A DNA stretch of 8,103 nucleotides from Hyphomonadaceae bacterium (lineage in GTDB: Bacteria; Pseudomonadota; Alphaproteobacteria; Caulobacterales; Aquidulcibacteraceae): assembly GCA_016791325.1 (NCBI GenBank), contig JAEUMU010000219.1, positions 1-8,103 of the forward strand, given 5' to 3'. The position numbers and the translations under genes were made by a program. This document shows positions 1-5,348 of this stretch, piece after piece; within the stretch, counting starts at the first letter, position 1; each line of letters begins with the position of its first letter. The notes beneath the pieces are model-generated. The model searched no databases, was not told the origin of the DNA, and saw nothing but the letters and a program-made list of their open reading frames with translations.

Positions 1-836
1 AAGTGATAGCTATCCTCGATCTTGACCAGACGCGCGTCCGGCGCGTTGGCGAAGGACACCCGAACCACAGCGTCATACTGTTCTGGCGTGATTGGGAGAT
101 TGGGCGGGATCACGTAAAGCACGGTGAGCGGGGCGCGGATGTTGGCGAGCTCCGGGCGCAAATCCGTGGTAAGCAATTCGTGGAAGGTGTTGGCGGTTAC
201 GCCGATATTGCTTGTGCGCGCTTGTTCCAGCACCCGGGCGCGCGCCGATTCCGTGCGCACCATGCCTTCAATGGTTTGGCGCAAAACCGGCGTGATCGTC
301 CCCGGGGGCGCTGCGCGCATCTGGCCGCGAATGGCTTCGGCGATCGGCGCGACTTGCGCCGGCGTCGCGCTTGGGCCCGCGAACATCACGCCCATGAACG
401 GCACCATATCGACCACCATCAGCTTGCCGACGCTGTTAGGATGGCGCGCGGCGATCATCATGGCGACGGCGCCGCCCATGGAATGGCCGATCAGGGCGGG
501 GCGATCGAGCTGAGCCTCATCGATGTAGCGCGCGATCTCTTCGGCGACGGGCGCGGCCACGGCGCCTTCGGCGTTGGCGCCGGCGGGAACGCCAGCGAAG
601 CCGTTCATCTGCACGAGGTGCAGCCGATAGCGGCCTTCCAATTGCGAGGCGGCGGCTTCCCACACATCGCGATGGGAAGACATGCCGTGGACGAGAATGA
701 CATCCGGCCCCTGCCCGCGCGTGACGACGCTGATGCGGTCGGATTGGAAGGCGCCAACCGGCGCAGCCGGCGGCGCACTGGCGCACGCCGCCATCGCCAG
801 AGCAGCGGCCAAAGCAAGAAATCCACGCCGTTTCAT
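1..836 (-). CDS. Alpha/beta-hydrolase with lipoprotein signal (partial, C-terminus cut off)
   Basis: Seen: 278 residues are visible before the left edge. The N-terminus MKRRGFLALAAALAMAAC is a signal peptide with a lipobox-like MAAC (Cys18) followed by Ala-Ser, so an envelope lipoprotein is likely. The fold is marked by LVHGMSS (49-54, oxyanion His-Gly) and the nucleophile elbow GHSMGG with Ser119. The last readable residues are DSYH; His278 sits where the catalytic His of this family usually lies. Family knowledge: such proteins hydrolyse esters, amides or epoxides, and the substrate cannot be read here. The usual acid after strand 6 is not obvious: that stretch reads VLYVIPPNLP, with Asp255 further on. 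Start: the ATG at 834-836 begins the signal peptide, with GGAG about 10 bases upstream. It follows the methyltransferase-like gene after 42 bases and is probably third in that operon. Confidence 0.88.
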   Translation of the reverse strand, partial: MKRRGFLALAAALAMAACASAPPAAPVGAFQSDRISVVTRGQGPDVILVHGMSSHRDVWEAAASQLEGRYRLHLVQMNGFAGVPAGANAEGAVAAPVAEEIARYIDEAQLDRPALIGHSMGGAVAMMIAARHPNSVGKLMVVDMVPFMGVMFAGPSATPAQVAPIAEAIRGQMRAAPPGTITPVLRQTIEGMVRTESARARVLEQARTSNIGVTANTFHELLTTDLRPELANIRAPLTVLYVIPPNLPITPEQYDAVVRVSFANAPDARLVKIEDSYH

Positions 837-858
837 TCCATCCGCTCCAGACGCTAAA

Positions 859-864
859 ATTCTA
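859..864 (-). promoter_or_regulatory. Possible internal -10 element upstream of the hydrolase
   Basis: The 42-base gap between the two leftmost genes is AT-rich for this genome. On the minus strand it reads TAGAAT, five of six matches to TATAAT. No convincing -35 lies 16-18 bases upstream (ACCAAA at 882-887), so this is a weak candidate for extra transcription of the hydrolase. Confidence 0.2.
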
Positions 865-878
865 AATGGGTGGCGCCG

Positions 879-1442
879 CTATTTGGTGAAGGGCGCAAGC
901 ATGGGCACGCGGCGGCGATAGCCTTCATACGCCGCATCGCCAAGCGCGCGGCGCAGCAGGCGCTCCTCCAATTTGGCGCGCAGCGAAACCGCGGTGATAA
1001 GCACAAGCACGCCAGCGACGGCCTCAATGCGTCCGCGTTCGACAGCGGTGGCGATGGCGGCGAGCAGGATGCCGGCGTAAACTGGGTGGCGCACGAAGCC
1101 GTATGGCCCAGTATCGACGATGCGGTGCGCATCAAGCGGTGCGGACGTGGAGGACCAGAGCGGCCCCAAGTGAAGCCGCGCGGCCCAGGTGAAGCCAAGG
1201 CCGATGACGGCAAGCGCAAGGCAAGCCCACGCCAGCGGCGCCGGCGCCACCCAAATCACAGCGCTGGTCACAGGATAGAATGCGGCGGCGATCATGATGA
1301 TGGCCGCGAGCGTCAGCACGCGGCTGGGGCTTTCAGCGCCGAGATCGTGGTGCGCGGCGACACGCACGCTCCCGCCGGCGGCCAAAATCCAAGTGAACAG
1401 CCAAACCAGCCACGCAGCGGCGATCGCAGCGGCTGGGCTCAT
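879..1442 (-). CDS. Isoprenylcysteine carboxyl methyltransferase-like membrane protein
   Basis: A 187-residue integral membrane protein. Seen: hydrophobic segments at about 4-22, 42-64, 68-88 and 122-152. The conserved ICMT/phospholipid-methyltransferase block follows: R89 with LGPLW (92-96), then TGPYGFVRHPVY (111-122) including the signature Arg-His-Pro, then E159-E160 and the Tyr-rich AYEGYRRRVP near the end. Known: this fold binds S-adenosylmethionine at the membrane and methylates small lipophilic or protein substrates. Bacteria have no prenylated CaaX proteins, so the eukaryotic reaction is not implied and the substrate is unknown. Its ATG overlaps the TGA of the upstream oxidoreductase as ATGA (1439-1442), which implies translational coupling. 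Pairing with a quinone-type reductase may point to a lipophilic substrate, but that is inference. Confidence 0.85.
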   Translation of the reverse strand: MSPAAAIAAAWLVWLFTWILAAGGSVRVAAHHDLGAESPSRVLTLAAIIMIAAAFYPVTSAVIWVAPAPLAWACLALAVIGLGFTWAARLHLGPLWSSTSAPLDAHRIVDTGPYGFVRHPVYAGILLAAIATAVERGRIEAVAGVLVLITAVSLRAKLEERLLRRALGDAAYEGYRRRVPMLAPFTK

Positions 1443-2434
1443 TCCATCACCACCACCAATTTTCCTGTGGCGGTGCGATCAGCCAACGCACGGATGGCCT
1501 TGCCGCCATCCTTGAGCGGATAGCGCGCGGAAATGCGCGGGCGAATTTTGCCTTCGCTGTAGCGCTTGAACAGTTCGCGCGTGTTCTGCTCATGGAGCTT
1601 GGGCTCCCGCGCGACCGAAGCGCCCCAGAACACGCCGACGATGGAGGAGCTTTTAAGCAAGGTGAGATTGAGCGGCGGGGTGGGAATGCCGGCGGGAAAG
1701 CCGATGACGAGGTAGCGCCCGTTCCAGTTCATCGCGCGCAAAGCGGGCTCGCAATAATCGCCGCCAACGGCGTCATAGATGACGTCCGCGCCGCCGCCCG
1801 TGGCTTGCTTTAACGCTTCGGCGAGCGCCTTGCCCTGCTCCTTGGCGAAGGCGCCAGGTGGGTAGAGCACGGTGGCGTCAGCGCCGCAGCTCTTGGCGAA
1901 TTCGGCTTTCTCTTCGCTCGACACCGCTCCGACCACGCGCGCGCCCATGGCTTTCGCCAGTTCGATGGCTGCAACGCCGACGCCGCCGGCGGCGCCAAGA
2001 ATGAGCACGGTTTCGCCCGCCTTGAGCTGGCCGCGATCCTTAAGCGCATAATAGGAGGTGCCGTAGGTGAGGATGAAGGCGCTGGCTTCATCGAAGGGCA
2101 TGGCGTCCGGAATCGGCAGCGTGCGCGCGGCGGGCAATTTGACCTTCTCCGCGTAGCCGCCCCAGCCCGACGAGCCGATCACGCGCTGGCCGACCTTCAC
2201 ATGCGTCACGCCGGGGCCGACGCTTTCGATCACGCCGGCGATTTCGCCGCCGGGCGCGAAGGGCCGCTCGGGCTTGAATTGGTATTTATCTTCGATGATC
2301 AGCACGTCGGGAAAATTCACGCCGGCGGCCTTCACCGCAATGACGACCTCGCCCTCCCCCGCGACGGGATCGGGCAGATCCTGTAACTCGAGTGTCTCGG
2401 GCGGGCCGGGCTTGGTAGAGAGGAGAGCTTTCAT
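1439..2434 (-). CDS. NADPH:quinone oxidoreductase family protein (zinc-free MDR)
   Basis: A 331-residue medium-chain dehydrogenase/reductase of the quinone oxidoreductase (QOR) branch. Seen: N-terminal GroES-like domain with AAGVNFPDVL (36-45) and PGGEIAGVIESVG (61-73). The Rossmann domain has the dinucleotide loop GAAGGVG (147-153), and GGGADVIYDAVGG follows (213-225). The structural-zinc Cys cluster and catalytic zinc ligands of alcohol dehydrogenases are absent, as expected for QOR. Known: these enzymes reduce quinones or enones with NADPH in the cytosol. Start: the frame stays open for about 210 more codons upstream, but family similarity begins exactly at MKALLSTKPG and the extension is antisense to the peptidase gene, so the ATG at 2432-2434 is chosen. 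No clear Shine-Dalgarno precedes it; a GC-rich hairpin does. First gene of the leftward operon. Confidence 0.92.
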   Translation of the reverse strand: MKALLSTKPGPPETLELQDLPDPVAGEGEVVIAVKAAGVNFPDVLIIEDKYQFKPERPFAPGGEIAGVIESVGPGVTHVKVGQRVIGSSGWGGYAEKVKLPAARTLPIPDAMPFDEASAFILTYGTSYYALKDRGQLKAGETVLILGAAGGVGVAAIELAKAMGARVVGAVSSEEKAEFAKSCGADATVLYPPGAFAKEQGKALAEALKQATGGGADVIYDAVGGDYCEPALRAMNWNGRYLVIGFPAGIPTPPLNLTLLKSSSIVGVFWGASVAREPKLHEQNTRELFKRYSEGKIRPRISARYPLKDGGKAIRALADRTATGKLVVVME

Positions 2435-2448
2435 CGTCTGATGTTGGC

Positions 2449-2474
2449 GCGCCTGCGGGCAGCCCGCAAGGCGC
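2449..2474. repeat. GC-rich hairpin upstream of the quinone oxidoreductase gene
   Basis: GCGCCTGCGGG is followed by a 3-base loop and CCCGC-A-AGGCGC, giving 11 paired bases with one bulged A. It ends 14 bases before the oxidoreductase start codon, so it would lie in that gene's 5' leader if the promoter is further right. It could affect translation or be a protein site; no U-tract follows, so it does not look like a terminator. Confidence 0.55.
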
Positions 2475-2487
2475 ATCGCAACGGCAA

Positions 2488-2520
2488 GGCGGCTTTCAGA
2501 AGCGGCATGGACAAGCCGCC
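2488..2520. repeat. Inverted repeat in the divergent promoter region
   Basis: Arms GGCGGCTT (2488-2495) and AAGCCGCC (2513-2520) match perfectly, with 17 bases between. It lies between the divergent oxidoreductase and small membrane protein genes, where a regulator could act on both. In GC-rich DNA, 8-base GC arms can arise by chance, so function is uncertain. No clear -35/-10 pair was found in 2435-2547. Confidence 0.35.
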
Positions 2521-2547
2521 CGGGCGATGCGACGGACAGACACGCCC

Positions 2548-2823
2548 ATGACCCGCACCGGCTTTTACATCCGCTTGGCGATCTCGCTGGCCATTGACGT
2601 CGCCGACATGACGTTCGGGCGATTGCTGTTTCCTGTGCTGTGGGAGGAAGTGGTGGGCGCGGGCGCGCTGGTGCTGCTGTGGGGACCGGCCGGGCTGGCC
2701 TATCTGTGGGAGATCGCGGACGTGACCGAGCAGATCGATGCGTTCGTGCCGACGGCGACTTTGATCGGGCTTTATGTCGGCTGGCGCAAAGGCTTGCTGC
2801 CGATTGGAGGAAGGCAACCATGA
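2548..2823 (+). CDS. Small conserved-type membrane protein, unknown function
   Basis: A 91-residue protein that I do not recognise as a named family. Seen: hydrophobic stretches at about 7-19, 37-55 and 66-78, with acidic IDVAD (16-20), LWEE (31-34) and IADVTEQIDAF (56-66) between them, and a basic end. This looks like two or three short membrane helices. Codon use matches the neighbours, with GC-rich third positions, which supports a real gene. Its TGA overlaps the ATG of the peptidase gene as ATGA, suggesting coupled translation. Start: an in-frame ATG at 2527 would add seven residues (MRRTDTP); neither start has a good ribosome site, and 2548 is preferred because the hydrophobic protein begins cleanly there. 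First gene of the plus-strand operon. Confidence 0.7.
   Translation: MTRTGFYIRLAISLAIDVADMTFGRLLFPVLWEEVVGAGALVLLWGPAGLAYLWEIADVTEQIDAFVPTATLIGLYVGWRKGLLPIGGRQP
2809..2817 (+). promoter_or_regulatory. Strong ribosome binding site for the isoaspartyl peptidase
   Basis: GGAGGAAGG lies a few bases before the ATG at 2820, inside the end of the small membrane protein gene. It fixes the peptidase start despite a long open frame upstream. Confidence 0.7.
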
Positions 2824-3683
2824 CCATCTGGGCTCTGGCCTTGCATGGCGGCGCCGGCGCTATCGCCGAGCGCGTATACCAGCAGGAAGAAGAGCACATG
2901 GCCGCGCTGCTCGAACAGGGCGCGGCGATGCTGGCGCGCGGCGAAAGCGCGCTCGACGTCGTCACCGAAATGGCGGCGGCGCTGGAGGCGTGCGGCCTGC
3001 ACCAAGCGGGCAAGGGCTCTGCGCCGAACGCGAACGGAATCGTGGAGCTCGACGCTTCCATCATGGACGGGCCGACGCGCGCGGCGGGGGCGGTGGCGGC
3101 GCTGCAAGGCTTCCTTTCGCCGATCCGCGTGGCGCGCGGCGTGATGGAAAAGACGCCGCACGTGCTGCTGGTGGGCGATGGGGCCGATGCCTTCGCAGCT
3201 GCGCAGGGTTTCGCGCGCGTGGAGGATCCAAAAAGCTATTATGCGACGGCGTCGAGCGGGCTGGCGAGTTCAGCCGGGCTGGGCACGATCGGGGCGGTGG
3301 CGCGCGACGCCAAGGGCCGGCTGGCGGCGGCCACCTCAACCGGAGGCTTGCAGGGCAAGATGCCGGGCCGCGTGGGCGATACGCCGATCATCGGCGCGGG
3401 CTGCTGGGCCGATCAGCGCGCGGCGGTTTCCTGCACCGGGCTGGGCGAATATTTCATGCGCGTGAACGCGGCGGCGGATGTTTCCGCACGCATCGCTTAC
3501 GCCAATGTTAGCTTGGAAAGTTCCGCCGCGGCTGTGATCGAGGATGTGCGCCAGCTGGGCGGCTATGGCGGGTTGATCGCCGTGGATGCAGCAGGCAATT
3601 TGAGTGCGCCGTTTTGCAGCCAAGGCATGAAGCGCGGAATCGCTTCATCTTGGGGTCTGCGCGAAATCAAGACATTCAGGTGA
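2820..3683 (+). CDS. Isoaspartyl peptidase / plant-type L-asparaginase (Ntn hydrolase)
   Basis: A 287-residue precursor of a type 2 asparaginase. It removes isoaspartyl residues from peptides and hydrolyses asparagine after self-cleavage into alpha and beta subunits. Seen: LHGGAGAI (8-15), ELDASIMDG (76-84), and the nucleophile site GTIGAVA with Thr156 as the predicted new N-terminus of the beta subunit. ATSTGG (171-176, Thr174), GRVGD (183-187; Arg184, Asp187) and CTGLGE (205-210) line the substrate pocket. By memory of E. coli IaaA, Thr156, Thr174, Arg184 and Asp187 match Thr179, Thr197, Arg207 and Asp210 with identical spacing. The protein is shorter than the usual 310-320 residues, mainly in the flexible linker before Thr156. 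No signal peptide, so cytosolic. The start has a strong ribosome site and overlaps the upstream stop as ATGA. Confidence 0.94.
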   Translation: MTIWALALHGGAGAIAERVYQQEEEHMAALLEQGAAMLARGESALDVVTEMAAALEACGLHQAGKGSAPNANGIVELDASIMDGPTRAAGAVAALQGFLSPIRVARGVMEKTPHVLLVGDGADAFAAAQGFARVEDPKSYYATASSGLASSAGLGTIGAVARDAKGRLAAATSTGGLQGKMPGRVGDTPIIGAGCWADQRAAVSCTGLGEYFMRVNAAADVSARIAYANVSLESSAAAVIEDVRQLGGYGGLIAVDAAGNLSAPFCSQGMKRGIASSWGLREIKTFR

Positions 3684-3687
3684 TCCC

Positions 3688-3975
3688 ATGAAGAAGCTTC
3701 TCGCCCTCGCCTCTCTCGCCGTGCTCGCCAGCTGCGCCAGCACGCCTGGAGGCCCGCGCGCGGATTGGCGCTGCGAGGGCGGCGCGGCGTTCTCGGTGCG
3801 GTTCAGCGGCCAGCAGGCCGAAGTGTTCGCGGGCGGGCAAGTTTACACGCTGGCGCAGCAGGCTTCGGGATCGGGCATCCGCTACGCCAATGGCGCGGTG
3901 GAGTACCGCGAACATCAGGGCGAAGCGACGCTCTCGGGCGCGCATGGCGGGCCCTATAACAATTGCCGGCGCTAA
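3688..3975 (+). CDS. MliC-like lipoprotein, first tandem copy
   Basis: A 95-residue lipoprotein. Seen: signal peptide MKKLLALASLAVLASC with lipobox LASC (Cys16) and Ala at +2, consistent with outer-membrane sorting. The mature part has WRCEGGAAFSVRF (27-39), SGIRYANG (62-69) and HQGEATLSG (76-84), and ends in NNCRR. Cys29 and Cys93 are placed to form a disulphide. This order resembles the MliC/PliC domain, whose members block C-type lysozyme. In MliC, a Ser in the SGxRY loop and a Lys about 14 residues later are important; Ser62 is present, but the Lys position seems to be His76 or Gln77, so lysozyme inhibition is plausible rather than shown. AGGTGA overlapping the peptidase stop is the likely ribosome site. 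The next gene is a diverged copy. Confidence 0.8.
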   Translation: MKKLLALASLAVLASCASTPGGPRADWRCEGGAAFSVRFSGQQAEVFAGGQVYTLAQQASGSGIRYANGAVEYREHQGEATLSGAHGGPYNNCRR

Positions 3976-3999
3976 GGGCGGCGAGAACGAGGTGGGGCG

Positions 4000-4305
4000 A
4001 TGAAGAAGCTCATCATGGCGGCAGGCGCAGCGCTGATGCTCTCAGCTTGCGTGTCGCATAATTTCAGCGAAGGCCGGCGCACCAATTGGCGCTGCGAGGG
4101 CGGGGCGGAATTCAGCCTGCGCCGCGTGGGCGGGGATGTGGAGGTTTACGCCGCAGGGCAAACCTACCGCCTGACGCCGAGCGGCGAAGGCGCCTATTCC
4201 AACGGCGCGGTGAGCTACGCGGCGGCAAATGGGCGCGCTTCGCTGACGGGCGCATTCGGCGGGCCGTTCGAAAACTGCCGCCGGCGCGGGCCGCGGCTCT
4301 GGTGA
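4000..4305 (+). CDS. MliC-like lipoprotein, second diverged tandem copy
   Basis: A 101-residue lipoprotein with signal MKKLIMAAGAALMLSAC, lipobox LSAC (Cys17). Its mature part parallels the preceding protein: NWRCEGGAEFSLRR, a GQTYRL strand, YSNGAVSY and GGPFENCRR, with Cys32 and Cys93 as the likely disulphide. It has lost about two residues in the loop, so SGxRY is gone (TPSGEGAYSNGA), and GEATL has become GRASL. It also carries a basic tail RRRGPRLW. It is probably a paralogue from tandem duplication that has drifted from lysozyme binding to another envelope role; that is inference. GAGG at 3989-3992 is a well-placed ribosome site. Its TGA shares one base with the ATG of the RNA methyltransferase (TGATG). 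Confidence 0.78.
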   Translation: MKKLIMAAGAALMLSACVSHNFSEGRRTNWRCEGGAEFSLRRVGGDVEVYAAGQTYRLTPSGEGAYSNGAVSYAAANGRASLTGAFGGPFENCRRRGPRLW

Positions 4306-4817
4306 TGCGCGGCTATTTCGGCATTGGTGCTGAGGATATTTCCAAGCCGATGAATTTGGGCGCGCTGATGCGCACGGCGCATGCGTTCGGCGCGAGCTTC
4401 TTCTTCACCGTGAACGCGCACCCGAAAGTGCGCGAAGCCTATCATAGCGACACCTCCCGCAGTTTCGGGCATGTGCCCTATTATCCCTGGGACAATCTTG
4501 ACGAAATGCGGCTGCCGAAAGGCTGCGCGCTGGTGGGCGTTGAGCTGACCGATGATGCGGTTGAGCTGCCGCGGTTTCAGCATCCGCAAGCGGCGGCTTA
4601 CGTGCTGGGGCGCGAGCGCGGCTCGCTTTCGCCGGAGCTACTTTCGCGCTGCGCGCATGTGGTGAAAATTCCGACCAGGTTTTGCGTCAATGTCGGCCTG
4701 GCCGGCGCGATCGTTATGTATGACCGCGTGCTGGCGCTGGGCGGCTACCCGGCGCGGCCGATCATGCCCGGCGGCCCGCCGCCGGAAATGAGTGAGAAGC
4801 CCGGACGGCGCCGCTAA
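4305..4817 (+). CDS. SpoU/TrmH-family RNA 2'-O-methyltransferase (minimal SPOUT)
   Basis: A 170-residue knotted SAM-dependent methyltransferase. Seen: motif 1 MNLGALMRTAHAFGAS (16-31) with Asn17 and Arg23; motif 2 YVLGRERGSLSPEL (99-112) with Glu104, followed by VVKIP; motif 3 FCVNVGLAGAIVMYD (126-140) with Asn129 where SLNVSVA is more usual. Known: these enzymes methylate the 2'-OH of tRNA or rRNA riboses as dimers. The protein is the bare catalytic domain, without the N-terminal RNA-binding domain of RlmB/TrmH types and close in size to TrmL, but the target base cannot be assigned. Start: the ATG at 4305 overlaps the lipoprotein stop as TGATG and has no clear Shine-Dalgarno, so translation probably depends on re-initiation. 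Its stop overlaps the convergent regulator gene by 4 bases. Confidence 0.9.
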   Translation: MRGYFGIGAEDISKPMNLGALMRTAHAFGASFFFTVNAHPKVREAYHSDTSRSFGHVPYYPWDNLDEMRLPKGCALVGVELTDDAVELPRFQHPQAAAYVLGRERGSLSPELLSRCAHVVKIPTRFCVNVGLAGAIVMYDRVLALGGYPARPIMPGGPPPEMSEKPGRRR

Positions 4818-5275
4818 GCGCGCTTTCTCACGCCAGGGCCGGGATGGGGCGCAACCTCGCGCGGGCGCACCTCTCCGCCGCACTCCGAGCAGGTGGTGAC
4901 GGCGCGAAAATCGTGGCCGCAAGCGAGGTGACGGTGCAGCATGGGCGGCCCGCGCCGGCCCGCATACTGCGCATCGCCCCAATGCACGAGCGCGATGATG
5001 GCGGGGTAAAGCCCCAGCCCCTTTTCGGTGAGGCGATATTCGTAACGCGGCGGGCGGTGTTCGTAGGCCACCTTCCGCAACACGCCCTCCTCCACCAGCA
5101 GCTTTAGCCGCGCAGCCAGCACACGCCGGGCGATGCCGAGGCTTTGCTGAAAATCCTCAAACCGGCGCACGCGCAGAAACGCATCGCGCAGAATCAGCAG
5201 CGTCCAGCGATCGCCGATCACGGCGAGAGTGCGGGCCAGCGAGCAATTCTCGCGATCCAATTCATCCCAGCGCAT
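4814..5275 (-). CDS. HxlR-family transcriptional regulator with Cys/His-rich C-terminal tail
   Basis: A 153-residue DNA-binding protein. Seen: CSLARTLAVIGDRWTLLILRDAF (11-33), the hallmark HxlR start of the winged helix, with Cys11 at the position that senses thiol stress in some family members. It continues with RVLAARLKLLVEEGVL (51-66), the recognition helix, and YEYRLTEKGLGLYPAI (78-93), the wing. Many HxlR proteins end near residue 110-120. This one adds about 40 residues with C119, H121, C129 and C132 (ACGH...CSEC), which resembles a small zinc ribbon, plus a basic end. Known: HxlR proteins bind palindromes as dimers and often control the divergent neighbour and themselves. Here that neighbour is the SDR/isomerase operon, across a 73-base gap with palindromes. 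Its TAG overlaps the end of the RNA methyltransferase gene. Confidence 0.92.
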   Translation of the reverse strand: MRWDELDRENCSLARTLAVIGDRWTLLILRDAFLRVRRFEDFQQSLGIARRVLAARLKLLVEEGVLRKVAYEHRPPRYEYRLTEKGLGLYPAIIALVHWGDAQYAGRRGPPMLHRHLACGHDFRAVTTCSECGGEVRPREVAPHPGPGVRKRA

Positions 5276-5290
5276 CGGACGAAATTGCCA

Positions 5291-5319
5291 TTGACTCCGT
5301 TCACTTTCAAGACTTAGTT
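5291..5319 (+). promoter_or_regulatory. Candidate promoter of the SDR/isomerase operon
   Basis: TTGACT (5291-5296) is five of six matches to TTGACA. Seventeen bases on, TTAGTT (5314-5319) is a poor -10, so strength may be low or an activator may be needed. The -10 position falls inside the first palindrome, so a bound HxlR dimer would affect polymerase access. Confidence 0.4.
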
Positions 5320-5335
5320 AGTCTTGTTTCAAGAC
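5308..5335. promoter_or_regulatory. Two interlocking inverted repeats, likely HxlR operator
   Basis: Three half-sites are seen. CAAGACT (5308-5314) pairs with AGTCTTG (5320-5326) over a 5-base spacer. The same GTCTTG (5321-5326) pairs with CAAGAC (5330-5335) over TTT. The middle half-site is shared, so only one of the two palindromes, or two dimers in a head-to-tail contact, could be filled cleanly. The site lies between the divergent regulator and SDR genes, just before the ribosome site, which fits autoregulation plus control of the operon. Confidence 0.65.
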
Positions 5336-5340
5336 GGAGG
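5336..5340 (+). promoter_or_regulatory. Ribosome binding site of the SDR gene
   Basis: GGAGG lies 8 bases before the ATG at 5349 and directly abuts the second palindrome. It decides the start codon. Confidence 0.75.
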
Positions 5341-5348
5341 CGCGATCC

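Noticed and set aside
3..857. Plus-strand 284-residue open frame opposite the alpha/beta-hydrolase
   Set aside because: His/Arg/Gly-rich translation without motifs, while the minus strand has a signal peptide and a full hydrolase signature.
870..1523. Plus-strand 217-residue open frame opposite the ICMT-like gene
   Set aside because: Composition typical of an antisense shadow; it crosses the junction of two solid minus-strand genes.
2640..2819. In-frame 60-residue N-terminal extension of the isoaspartyl peptidase
   Set aside because: It is Gly/Arg-rich and overlaps the small membrane protein in another frame; the strong ribosome site and the HGGAGAI position match a start at 2820.
2435..3064. 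A 210-codon upstream extension of the quinone oxidoreductase frame
   Set aside because: It runs antisense through the well-supported peptidase gene, has low-complexity Arg/Ser/Pro composition, and family similarity starts only at the ATG at 2432-2434. It is an open shadow frame of GC-rich DNA.
4086..4304. Long in-frame N-terminal extension of the SpoU methyltransferase
   Set aside because: It lies entirely inside the second lipoprotein gene in another frame and has Arg/Gly-rich shadow composition; the SpoU fold begins right after the ATG at 4305.
4816..4825. Palindrome AAGCGCGCTT as a terminator
   Set aside because: It has no loop and no following T-tract, so no stable terminator hairpin can form.
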